Shown piece after piece: positions 33,247 through 41,242 of a DNA stretch of 42,082 nt (positions within the stretch are counted from its first letter, which is position 1; the number at the start of each line of letters is the position of its first letter). The stretch spans positions 1 to 42,082 of the forward strand of contig VGZA01000051.1 of assembly GCA_016872775.1 (NCBI GenBank). The letters are read 5' to 3'. The notes beneath the pieces are model-generated. The model saw only the letters and a program-made list of their open reading frames with translations, made no database searches and was not told where the DNA came from. Both the position numbers and the translations under genes were made by a program. The DNA comes from Planctomycetota bacterium (lineage in GTDB: Bacteria > Planctomycetota > Planctomycetia > Pirellulales > Pirellulaceae).

Positions 33247-34376
33247 AGCAGATCTCTAATGCGGGGATGCACGATCTGTCCCTCCCGGGTCAACAATGTG
33301 TCGCGGATGATCTCGTCGTCAAGGTTCATTACCAGCTCGCCTTTGGGCGCCAGATTCTGCAGGAACTTGGTGAGGTTGTTCGAGAACATCAGGCTGGCAT
33401 GGTAGGGGTTTCCCGAGGCGAGGTTCGTGGGGCCGAGGATGGTGACTCCGTTTTCGATCACAGTTTGATCGGGCTTCGACAGTTCGCAGTTGCCGCCTCG
33501 TTCGGCCGCCAGATCGACGACAACGGAGCCCGGCGCCATGCGCCGCACGGCGTCGGCGGTGATCAGCAGAGGCGACTTTTTTCCCGGCACCAGGGCCGTG
33601 GAAATCGCGACGTCGTTGGTGGCGACAACGTCGCCCAGCATTTCCCGCTGCCGCCGATAGAACGATTCGTCCATGGCGCGGGCGTAGCCGCCCTTGTCCT
33701 CGGCGCCGGCGTTTTCGATCGGCAGTTCGACGAATTTCCCGCCGAGGCTCTCGACCTGTTCGCGACAGGCGGGACGCACGTCGTACGCATGCACGACTGC
33801 CCCAAGCTTGCGCGCGATCGCGATGGCCTGCAATCCGGCCACGCCCGCGCCGATCACAAGCACCCTCGCCGCGGTAATCGTCCCGGCGGCGGTCATCAAC
33901 ATCGGGAACATCCGCGGCAGGTGTTCGGCGGCCAGCAGCACCGCACGATATCCCGTGACGGTCGCCTGGGACGACAGCACATCCATCGATTGGGCGCGGG
34001 TGATGCGGGGGATCATCTCCAAGGCAAAGAGAGTGATTCCGCTTGGGGCGATCGCCGCAACCGCCTTGGGGTCGCTCAAGGGGTCGCAGAGGCCGATCTG
34101 GACTTGTCCCGACCGAGTGGGGATCGATTCGGTGGCCAGGCTGTTGGCTCCGGCGTTGCGGACGGTTGCCACCAGGTCGGATGCGGCCGCCTCCGGGCGC
34201 GAAGCGATCTGAGCCCCTTTATCACGATAGGCGGCGTCGGGAAACCCGGCCGGTTCCCCCGCCTTGGATTCCACGACAATCTGGAAGCCGGACTTTGTCA
34301 GTGCCGGCAACGAGGCGGGGACGATGGCCACGCGACGTTCGCCGGGAAAAGTCTCTCGCAAAACGCCAATTTTCAT
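33183..34376 (-). CDS. pntAA: NAD(P) transhydrogenase alpha subunit (PntAA-type) / alanine dehydrogenase-like
   Basis: A soluble Rossmann-type subunit of about 397 residues. MKIGVLRETFPGERRVAIVP at the start, then GAGVAGLQAIAIARKLGAVV (NAD binding) and DVRPACREQVESLGG, are typical of the alanine dehydrogenase/PNT family. RAMDESFYRRQR is PNT-like. ATG 34376 has GGGAGA upstream; an upstream in-frame extension is rejected. The membrane subunits PntAB and PntB are not in the window, so this is an orphan alpha gene. The last about 12 codons (ending QASSGFPNSS) are antisense to the TPR relic, so the original C-terminus was probably replaced. Confidence 0.88.
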   Translation of the reverse strand: MKIGVLRETFPGERRVAIVPASLPALTKSGFQIVVESKAGEPAGFPDAAYRDKGAQIASRPEAAASDLVATVRNAGANSLATESIPTRSGQVQIGLCDPLSDPKAVAAIAPSGITLFALEMIPRITRAQSMDVLSSQATVTGYRAVLLAAEHLPRMFPMLMTAAGTITAARVLVIGAGVAGLQAIAIARKLGAVVHAYDVRPACREQVESLGGKFVELPIENAGAEDKGGYARAMDESFYRRQREMLGDVVATNDVAISTALVPGKKSPLLITADAVRRMAPGSVVVDLAAERGGNCELSKPDQTVIENGVTILGPTNLASGNPYHASLMFSNNLTKFLQNLAPKGELVMNLDDEIIRDTLLTREGQIVHPRIRDLLHPPAPSPAASQASSGFPNSS

Positions 34377-34595
34377 CCCAAAATCTCCCTGGAAAATCCG
34401 CGGCTGCCGTGGTGGGGATTGGCCGATCAGGGCCAATCCAAACAGAAACAATCCGGTTTGGAAAGGACCCATGCGGCGGATAACGGCCCGGAGGCCAAAG
34501 TGAGGCCGACGAAGCCTTGAAGGGCCCGCCCCAACTCGCTAAACTCTTGGTTTCCAAAATTGGCATCGGGACTTGGTTTGTGGGAGGGACGAGCG

Positions 34596-35039
34596 TTGGC
34601 TGGCACAAAGAGTTTCCTGGCAAAGCCGGGTGAGCTACCCAAGAAATGGTGGCTCGTGGACGCTTCGGATCAGATTGTCGGCCGGTTGGCGACGGAAATT
34701 GCGACCATTCTGATGGGCAAGCACCGACCGACCTACACTCCGCACACGGACACCGGCGATTTTGTCGTTGTCACCAACGCGGCCAAAGTCCGCTTCACGG
34801 GTCGCAAGTGGCAGCAGAAGCAGTATGCGTGGTTTACCGGCTATACTCGGCAACGATTTGCCAGTGCGGAAAAGCGACTGGCGGAGCAGCCGGAGACGAT
34901 CCTGCGCGAGGCGGTGCGCCGCATGCTGCCCAAGTCGAAGCTGGGCCGAAAAATGTTGTCGAAACTCAAGATATTCGCCGGGGCCGAACACAACCACCAG
35001 GCGCAACAACCGGAACTGAAGGTGCTGGGAGCCAAGTAA
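34596..35039 (+). CDS. rplM: 50S ribosomal protein L13
   Basis: L13 is a component of the large subunit. KKWWLVDASDQIVGRLATEI, GKHRPTYTPHTDTGDFVVV and AVRRMLPKSKLGRKML are diagnostic. I chose TTG 34596, since GGAGG lies 8 bases before it and the resulting about 147 residues match normal L13 length; a longer frame from 34560 would add a non-conserved N-terminus. It is immediately followed by rpsI, the usual order. Confidence 0.97.
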   Translation: MAGTKSFLAKPGELPKKWWLVDASDQIVGRLATEIATILMGKHRPTYTPHTDTGDFVVVTNAAKVRFTGRKWQQKQYAWFTGYTRQRFASAEKRLAEQPETILREAVRRMLPKSKLGRKMLSKLKIFAGAEHNHQAQQPELKVLGAK

Positions 35040-35040
35040 G

Positions 35041-35451
35041 ATGCAGATCAAGAAAGACAAGGTTACCGGGGATTTGCTGGGCGTCGGTCGTCGCAAGACC
35101 GCGGTGGCTCGAGTGCGTCTGCGGGCCGGATCGGGAAAAATCCTGGTCAACGGCCGCGCGTTCGATGAGTATTTCAAAACCGAAAAAGAACAGCGACAGA
35201 TTACCGACACGCTGGAATTCGTAGGCCAGCGCAATGCCGTCGATCTGTCGATTCGTTGCACGGGCGGCGGACCGAACGGCCAGGCTCAGGCCTGCAAGAT
35301 GGGCATTGCCCGCGCCTTGTGCGGATTCAGCGAAGAAGCGTTCCAGCCGCTCCGCGATAACGGATTCCTGACCCGGGATTCGCGCATGAAAGAGCGCAAG
35401 AAATACGGCCTGCGCGGCGCTCGTCGCGGAGTGCAGTTCTCGAAACGCTAG
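35041..35451 (+). CDS. rpsI: 30S ribosomal protein S9
   Basis: S9 contacts the P-site tRNA anticodon via its C-terminal tail, here ending in SKR with Arg last. GVGRRKTAVARVRL, the GGGPNGQAQACKMGIARAL segment and FLTRDSRMKERKKYG are conserved. Length 136 residues. It begins 1 base after rplM, so the two are a translational unit. Confidence 0.97.
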   Translation: MQIKKDKVTGDLLGVGRRKTAVARVRLRAGSGKILVNGRAFDEYFKTEKEQRQITDTLEFVGQRNAVDLSIRCTGGGPNGQAQACKMGIARALCGFSEEAFQPLRDNGFLTRDSRMKERKKYGLRGARRGVQFSKR

Positions 35452-35857
35452 GCACACTGGTCGGCTTGGGGGGCCACCAACTGGGAGGCCCTCATTGCAC
35501 TGCGTGGATCGGCGTCGCGTGGCCGAATACGCGCCCCACTCCCGCCCGCTTCGGGGCCAGGATGCAAACGCCTGCAGCATCCGGCCAGCCAGCCAGTCAT
35601 CATCGACGGCATGCACCGAAGGGACTTTGGATTTCATCCCGTCCAGAGTTTGACCGTTTGTCCAGTCGTCCAGGACCGCCCGCGACAATTCGTCCTGAAA
35701 ATCGCTGCAGCCCACGATCGGGAATCAGCGGCCGAGTCCTCGGGCACGCGAATTTCCCGCGAGCCCCACCTGTCGACCGGCGCCGGCGTACCCTTGTCCA
35801 CCGTCGGTTGATTCTCCAAAATGCCCCCTTCCCGTTTGCTTGCCAAAGGAGATGTCG
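35452..35857. other. Intergenic region with possible gene remnant
   Basis: About 400 bases between rpsI and the polyamine operon. No clear terminator is seen after rpsI; GGGCC and GGCCC near 35469-35488 could form only a short stem. On the minus strand a GTG at 35715 opens a frame beginning GCSDFQDELSRAVLDDW and containing SVHAVDDDWLAGRMLQAF, but it runs on antisense through rpsI without a stop. It may be a truncated gene remnant or chance. An AAGGAG ribosome site (35846-35851) serves the downstream gene. Confidence 0.35.
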
Positions 35858-37315
35858 ATGGTCGAATTTTCCGGTCGCCTGCTGTTCGTCGGTTACGGTG
35901 CCGTTGCGCATTGCACGTTGCCCATCCTGCTGAAGCACCTGCGGATGCCGCTTACGAATATCACGATCATCGATTTCGAGGACCGCAGTGCGGACCTGCA
36001 TCCCTGGGTGAAGCAGGGAGTCCATTGGGTGCGCGACAAGATCACGCCGGAAAACATGGCCACTTTGCTGGCGGAACATCTTAAGGCGGGGGACCTGCTC
36101 GTCGATCTGGCCTGGAATATTGACTGTTGCGAGATCCTGCAATGGTGCCATGACCATAGTGTGATGTACCTGAACACTTCGGTGGAGGTCTGGGATCCTT
36201 ACGAGGGTGGTGAGGAAAAACACCCCACCCAGCGGACCCTGTACTGGCGCCACATGAACGTGCGGAGGATGGTGTCGCGCTGGGACCAGCCCGGGGCGAC
36301 CGCGGTCGTGGAGCACGGTGCCAACCCCGGTCTGATCTCGCACTTCACCAAGCAGGCCCTGCTCGATATCGCCGCGCGGATGGACCAGGACGGATTGTTG
36401 CATGGAACGCAGGGCGAAGAGATCCGCCGATATTCGGCGGAGCAGCAGTTCAACATGCTGGCAATGAAGCTCGGCGTGAAAGTGATTCACTGCAGCGAAC
36501 GGGACACGCAGATCTCCAATGTCCCCAAGGAGGTCGACGAATTCGTCAATACTTGGAGTATCGAAGGGTTCCGGGAGGAGGGGACAACGACTGCGGAAAT
36601 GGGCTGGGGAACCCACGAAAAAGAGCTACCACCATTCGCCTACGAACACGCGGAAGGGCCGCGCAATCAGATCTGCCTGGCGCGAATGGGGATCAACACC
36701 TGGGTCCGATCCTGGGTGCCGCACTACAACATTCGCGGCATGGTGGTGCGCCACGGCGAGTCGTTCACGATCTCCGATCGCTTGACCGTCTGGGAGGGGG
36801 ACAAAGCGATTTACCGACCGACGGTCCATTACGCTTATTGCCCCTGCGACGCGGCGATCGTGTCGCTGAACGAGATGCGTGGCTATGACTACCAACTGCA
36901 GCCCAGACTACGGATCATGTCGGATGAAATCACCCACGGTGCGGACATTCTTGGCGCGCTGCTGATGGGACACCCCTATCAAAGCTGGTGGACGGGCAGC
37001 ATTCTGACGATCGAAGAGTCCCGGCGACTGGTGCCACACCAGAACGCCACCACCATGCAGGTCGCGATTTCGGTGGTTGCGGCGGTGACCTGGATGCTGG
37101 AGAACCGTGGCCGAGGCGTGTTGGTGCCCGACGATTTGCCGCACGAGCACGTGTTGAATATCTCCAAGCCGTACCTGGGGGAATTCGTCTCGATTCCGTC
37201 GCCCTGGACGCCGCTCGACCATGTCGGCCGATACTTCGGTCCTCACGCCGAGCCGCACCTGGATCGGACCGACCCCTGGCAATTCAAGAATTTCCTGGTG
37301 GCCGACCGGGATTGA
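35858..37315 (+). CDS. hss: Homospermidine synthase
   Basis: An NAD-dependent enzyme that condenses two putrescines (or putrescine plus spermidine) to homospermidine, of the saccharopine dehydrogenase fold. About 485 residues. The N-terminal Rossmann motif is LLFVGYGAVAHCTLPIL; DLLVDLAWNIDCCEIL, MYLNTSVEVWDPYEGG and TAVVEHGANPGLISHFTK are characteristic. ATG 35858 has AAGGAG with 6-base spacing. It is 15 bases ahead of an ornithine-type decarboxylase, which would supply putrescine. Confidence 0.93.
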   Translation: MVEFSGRLLFVGYGAVAHCTLPILLKHLRMPLTNITIIDFEDRSADLHPWVKQGVHWVRDKITPENMATLLAEHLKAGDLLVDLAWNIDCCEILQWCHDHSVMYLNTSVEVWDPYEGGEEKHPTQRTLYWRHMNVRRMVSRWDQPGATAVVEHGANPGLISHFTKQALLDIAARMDQDGLLHGTQGEEIRRYSAEQQFNMLAMKLGVKVIHCSERDTQISNVPKEVDEFVNTWSIEGFREEGTTTAEMGWGTHEKELPPFAYEHAEGPRNQICLARMGINTWVRSWVPHYNIRGMVVRHGESFTISDRLTVWEGDKAIYRPTVHYAYCPCDAAIVSLNEMRGYDYQLQPRLRIMSDEITHGADILGALLMGHPYQSWWTGSILTIEESRRLVPHQNATTMQVAISVVAAVTWMLENRGRGVLVPDDLPHEHVLNISKPYLGEFVSIPSPWTPLDHVGRYFGPHAEPHLDRTDPWQFKNFLVADRD

Positions 37316-37330
37316 AAGGAATTCGCTTCG

Positions 37331-38473
37331 ATGTCACCAAAGAAGCTGCAAAACCTGGCGAAAAAGCATGGAACGCCATTATTCGTGGTCGACCACAAGA
37401 TCCTGCGTCACAACTACGCGACGTTCAAGAAATACCTGCCCCGCGTCCAGGCTTACTACGCGGTCAAGGCGAATGCCGACCCGGTCATTGTGAAGACGTT
37501 GTACGAAGAAGGGGCAAGTTTCGACGTCGCAAGTCTGCCGGAGTTCATGCTGGTCCATGAGAACATCAAGGAATTACCCGCCAAGCAGCGGCAGGATTTC
37601 ATCTGGGACAAGATTGTCTACGCCAATCCGATCAAGACGCCGCAGACCCTGGAAGCGCTGAACCAGTACCGGCCGCTGGTGACCTACGACAACCGGGAGG
37701 AAGTTCGCAAGCTCAAACGCCACGCTCCCCAGGCGGGGTTGGTCCTGCGGGTCAAGGTCCCCAATACGGGATCGGTGGTGGAACTCTCGTCGAAATTCGG
37801 CGCGAATTCAGGGGAAGCGGTCGATCTGATCGCGACCGCCTTCGACGCCGGCCTGACCGTCGAGGGGTTAAGCTTCCATGTCGGAAGTCAGTGCACGAAT
37901 CCGACCAACTACGTTCAGGCGCTGCAGTTGGTGGCCGGCATATTCCACGAGGCCTGGGACCGGGGCTTCCAACAGGTCAAGATCCTGGATATCGGCGGCG
38001 GCTTTCCCGCTCCCTACGATGAAAATGTGCAGTCGTTCCGGCACCTCGCCAAAATCCTCAACGCCGAATTCAAGCGGTTATTTCCCAAGGACATGGAGAT
38101 TCTCGCCGAACCAGGTCGATTTCTGGTGGCGACCTGCGCCACGCTGGTGGCGGAGATCATCGGGAAAGCGGTGCGCGACGGCAAGCTCTGCTACTACATC
38201 AACGATGGTGTCTATCACACTTTTTCCGGCGTGATTTTCGACCACATCCAATACCATCTCAAGGCGTTTCGCGACGGTCCCAAGCAGATCTGCTCGGTCT
38301 TCGGTCCGACCTGCGACGCTCTGGATACCGTATCGCTGGCGGAACATCTTCCCGAGGATCTGGAACTGGGCGAATTGCTCTACAGCGAAAACATGGGAGC
38401 CTACACCCATGCCTCGTCGACGCACTTCAATGGCTTTCCGCCGGCCACCGTGCTGCACATCCACCGCGATTGA
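37331..38473 (+). CDS. Ornithine/diaminoacid decarboxylase (PLP fold type III)
   Basis: A 380-residue alanine racemase-fold decarboxylase. The PLP Lys46 is in YYAVKANAD, with FDVAS downstream, HVGSQ, a GGGFP phosphate-binding loop, AEPGRFLV, the catalytic Cys328 in GPTCDALD, and Tyr358 in GAYT. The shape and CDALD fit ornithine decarboxylase (lysine/ornithine type) better than diaminopimelate decarboxylase. Coupled to homospermidine synthase, it makes a compact putrescine-to-homospermidine pathway. The ATG is preceded by AAGGAA. Confidence 0.92.
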   Translation: MSPKKLQNLAKKHGTPLFVVDHKILRHNYATFKKYLPRVQAYYAVKANADPVIVKTLYEEGASFDVASLPEFMLVHENIKELPAKQRQDFIWDKIVYANPIKTPQTLEALNQYRPLVTYDNREEVRKLKRHAPQAGLVLRVKVPNTGSVVELSSKFGANSGEAVDLIATAFDAGLTVEGLSFHVGSQCTNPTNYVQALQLVAGIFHEAWDRGFQQVKILDIGGGFPAPYDENVQSFRHLAKILNAEFKRLFPKDMEILAEPGRFLVATCATLVAEIIGKAVRDGKLCYYINDGVYHTFSGVIFDHIQYHLKAFRDGPKQICSVFGPTCDALDTVSLAEHLPEDLELGELLYSENMGAYTHASSTHFNGFPPATVLHIHRD

Positions 38474-38479
38474 AGTTTT

Positions 38480-38502
38480 GGCAGGGGCTTCCAGCCCCTG
38501 CC
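38480..38502. repeat. Hairpin repeat between converging genes (GGCAGGGGCT)
   Basis: A perfect 10-bp inverted repeat, GGCAGGGGCT and AGCCCCTGCC, with loop TCC, begins 7 bases after the decarboxylase stop. A third partial copy (GGAAGCCCCTGCC) follows at 38510-38522, right before the convergent end of rpsA (38527). It could act as a bidirectional terminator, although T-tracts are short (TTTT upstream). It also looks like a dispersed repeat. Confidence 0.7.
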
Positions 38503-38526
38503 ACCTCCAGGAAGCCCCTGCCGCTC

Positions 38527-40314
38527 TTAGCCTCGATCGTCGGTCGGAGGGGCAATCAGTGGGCCGGATGCGCCCAGGCCGCCCTTCAGGTCGGCGGCAG
38601 GCTTGCGCGGCTTACGCGGTTCGGGGGCCGGCTCGGCTGGAGTTGCTTCGTCTTCACCCCACTCGACGCGCTTTCGCGACAGTCCTATCTTGCGTTCGTC
38701 CGTATCGACCCGCAGAATCTTGACCTCGATCTCATCGCCAACCTTCACGATTTCCTCGGGGTTTTCGACCTTGTGGTCGGCCAGTTCGGAAATGTGCAGC
38801 AGGCCTTCCAGGCCATCCTGCAGTCCGACAAACACGCCGAAGTTCGTGATCTTGGTCACTTTGCCTTTGACCACCTGGCCCGGCTGGTATCTGGACGGGA
38901 TGTCGTTGGCCCAGGGATCGTCGTTCAGTTGTTTGAGTCCCAACGCGATGCGGCGCCGTTCCTGGTCGATCGAAAGCACTTTGCATTCGACCTCTTGTCC
39001 TTTTTCCAGCATTTCGCTGGGGTGGCTGATTTTCCGCGTCCAGGACATGTCCGAAACGTGCAGCAGACCGTCGATCCCTTCTTCCAGTTCGATGAATGCT
39101 CCGTAATTCGTGAGATTGCGGACCTTGCCTTTGACGATGCTCTCCACGGGGAACCGATCAGCAACTTTGGTCCAGGGATTTTCCTGGGCCTGCTTCATAC
39201 CCAGGGACAACTGCTGGCCTTCCTTGTCGACCCCGAGAATCACGACATCGATTTCGTCTCCAATCTGAACCAATTCGTTGGGGTGGTTGACCCGTTTGGT
39301 CCAGGACATCTCGCTGATATGCACCAGTCCCTCGATGCCCGGTTCGAGCTTCACGAAAGCGCCGTAGCTCATCACGTTCACGACGGTGCCGCGCACGATC
39401 TTGTTCGGCGGATACTTCTCGATCACGTTTTCCCAGGGGTTGGCCGAGCGTTGCTTGAGCCCCAGGGCGATCTTTTGCTTCTCGCGATCGATGTGCAGGA
39501 TCATCACTTCGATTTCCTGGTCGATCTGCACCATTTCCGACGGGTGGGCGATGCGCTCCCAGCTCATGTCGGTAATATGCAGCAGTCCGTCGATGCCGCC
39601 CAGGTCGACGAAGGCGCCGAATTCGGCGATATTCTTGACGACGCCCTTGCGCACCTGGCCCACTTCCAGTTCCTGCAGCAGGTGGGCACGGTCTTCCTCG
39701 CGTTGCTTCTCGATCAGCGAACGGCGGCTGACCACGATATTCCGTCGTGCCTGGTCGATTTTCAGCACTTCGCACTGCACAACGCGCCCAATGTAATCGC
39801 CGATGTCGTTCGGTCGGCGAATATCGACTTGGCTGGCCGGCAGGAACACATTGACTCCGATGTCGACCAGCAGTCCGCCCTTGATCTTCCGCGTGACGGT
39901 ACCGGTGACCACCTTGCCTTCGTTGAGGTTGCTGATGATCTCTTCCCAGTCGAGGATCTTCTTGGCCTTGCGTTTGCTGAGCGAGACCATGCCGTGCATT
40001 TCGTCCGGCGTGACCCCTTCCTCTTCGAGCTCCTCTACCAGCACTTTCAGGACGTCGCCCACTTTTGGGGGCTCTTCGGTTTCGTCCCACTCGCTGCGGG
40101 AAATCGTTCCTTCGCTCTTGAAACCGACGTCGATCAGAACCACCTCGTCGTCGACGCGAATAATCCGCCCCTCGACGATCCGATTGGTGGCGAAACCGGT
40201 CTCGGTATTCATGGTGGCGAGATTGGTTTCGTCGAGATCGCCGATTTCAACCGACAATCGGCTGGCAAGTTCGGGATCACTTTCGAGGCTGCGAATGAGG
40301 TTTCGATTGACCAT
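38527..40314 (-). CDS. rpsA: 30S ribosomal protein S1
   Basis: 595 residues with six consecutive S1 (OB-fold) domains: about 46-112, 130-196, 215-285, 300-372, 385-459 and 474-545. The later repeats share the pattern GAFV/GVFV...EGLLHISEM/DMSW. S1 binds mRNA to the small subunit. The C-terminal tail is Pro/Glu/Arg/Lys-rich. No Shine-Dalgarno is evident upstream of ATG 40314. A GGTAAC/GTTACC palindrome lies about 50 bases upstream. Confidence 0.97.
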   Translation of the reverse strand: MVNRNLIRSLESDPELASRLSVEIGDLDETNLATMNTETGFATNRIVEGRIIRVDDEVVLIDVGFKSEGTISRSEWDETEEPPKVGDVLKVLVEELEEEGVTPDEMHGMVSLSKRKAKKILDWEEIISNLNEGKVVTGTVTRKIKGGLLVDIGVNVFLPASQVDIRRPNDIGDYIGRVVQCEVLKIDQARRNIVVSRRSLIEKQREEDRAHLLQELEVGQVRKGVVKNIAEFGAFVDLGGIDGLLHITDMSWERIAHPSEMVQIDQEIEVMILHIDREKQKIALGLKQRSANPWENVIEKYPPNKIVRGTVVNVMSYGAFVKLEPGIEGLVHISEMSWTKRVNHPNELVQIGDEIDVVILGVDKEGQQLSLGMKQAQENPWTKVADRFPVESIVKGKVRNLTNYGAFIELEEGIDGLLHVSDMSWTRKISHPSEMLEKGQEVECKVLSIDQERRRIALGLKQLNDDPWANDIPSRYQPGQVVKGKVTKITNFGVFVGLQDGLEGLLHISELADHKVENPEEIVKVGDEIEVKILRVDTDERKIGLSRKRVEWGEDEATPAEPAPEPRKPRKPAADLKGGLGASGPLIAPPTDDRG

Positions 40315-40362
40315 AGGGAAGCAGGACCATTTGCGAATGGAGGAAAGTACACCTGGCGGCGC

Positions 40363-40375
40363 GGTAACGGTTACC
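40363..40375. promoter_or_regulatory. Palindrome upstream of rpsA
   Basis: GGTAAC and GTTACC flank a central G, forming a perfect 13-base palindrome 49-61 bases upstream of the rpsA start. Its position suits an operator or an RNA stem in the leader. No experimental link is known. Confidence 0.35.
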
Positions 40376-40461
40376 GTCCGTTTTCCGTCAGGTAAAACGC
40401 CTAAAATTACCAGACTGCAAGGACTTACACAACCCGCGTTGACGCTCGCCCAGCGGCCGGG

Positions 40462-40833
40462 CTAGGGCGCTGGTTGTGGCGGCAGATAACGCAGCATGAC
40501 CTCCTGCGGGGCGCGACTGAAGCTGCCTCGCGACAGCACTTCGGTGCAGCCAGCCCGCTCGGCTTCCGCCAGTCGGTCGACATCGACATGGGGTCCATAG
40601 GCGACGATCGGCAGTGCGGGAATCCGTTGCCGTGCGGTGGCAATCAATTCGGCAAACGCCGCCCCGCGCGCGCTCAAATCGACGATGAGCAACCGCAGGT
40701 CGTCGGCCTTCAGCTGGTATTGCAGGAGATCGCTGTTCGATGTGACCTCCAGCGTCCATCCACCTCGGCGAGCGGCGTCCACGATCCGCGAAGAAAAAAG
40801 CAGGTCATCGGTAAAATAGATAATCTGGGACAT
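40462..40833 (-). CDS. Degenerate response-regulator receiver-like protein
   Basis: About 123 residues from ATG 40833. The fold pattern is CheY-like: IIYFTDDLLFSSRIVDAARR, a beta-3 strand LLIVDLSARG with an Asp at the phospho-acceptor place, and VLSRGSF at the end. The conserved Thr/Ser and Lys of true receivers are not evident: VAYGP replaces the Thr-containing strand and Arg replaces Lys. It stands alone without an output domain. It follows the PII gene by 13 bases, so both are probably co-transcribed. Function may be a phosphorylation-independent switch; uncertain. Confidence 0.65.
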   Translation of the reverse strand: MSQIIYFTDDLLFSSRIVDAARRGGWTLEVTSNSDLLQYQLKADDLRLLIVDLSARGAAFAELIATARQRIPALPIVAYGPHVDVDRLAEAERAGCTEVLSRGSFSRAPQEVMLRYLPPQPAP

Positions 40834-40846
40834 GGGTTTTCCCGAC

Positions 40847-41194
40847 TCAGATTGCAGATGGTCCGCGTTCGTCACTGCCGATCTGGCAACATTCCTGCAA
40901 CGGCAGAACAAAGATCTTGCCGTCGCCGATCTGCCCATCGGGTCCGGTCCTTGCCACGTCGAGAATCGCGTCGACGGTGCGTTCGACGAAATCGTCGTTC
41001 ACGGCGATTTCCAGCACGACCTTTCGCAGCAGCCAGGACTTGTACGGCGAACCACGGTAGAGTTCCGTTTGTCCGCGTTGGCGCGCATATCCCTGCGCGT
41101 CGGCCACCGTCAGCCTTTCGACTTCCACCTGGGCCAGGGCTTGGCGCACCGCCTCCAGTTTAGTGGGTTGAATGACCGCGATAATCAGCTTCAT
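40847..41194 (-). CDS. glnB: PII nitrogen regulatory protein
   Basis: 115 residues. MKLIIAVIQPTKLEAVRQAL, then the T-loop segment TELYRGSPYKSWLLRK with the modifiable Tyr at position 51, and TGPDGQIGDGKIFVLPL are the PII signatures. PII senses 2-oxoglutarate and ATP/ADP. There is no amtB neighbour; instead a degenerate receiver follows 13 bases later, then rpsA. The C-terminus (ECCQIGSDERGPSAI) is not the usual family tail. Confidence 0.93.
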   Translation of the reverse strand: MKLIIAVIQPTKLEAVRQALAQVEVERLTVADAQGYARQRGQTELYRGSPYKSWLLRKVVLEIAVNDDFVERTVDAILDVARTGPDGQIGDGKIFVLPLQECCQIGSDERGPSAI

Positions 41195-41242
41195 ATTCGA
41201 GTTTCTTTCGGTGGGGGCATGGGGGCAAGGCGGGAGACCAAC

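Noticed and set aside
38470-40395. 641-codon open frame antisense to rpsA
   Set aside because: Produced by periodic S1 repeats on the other strand; repeats of FDHLARLVSGRD type mirror the S1 domains.
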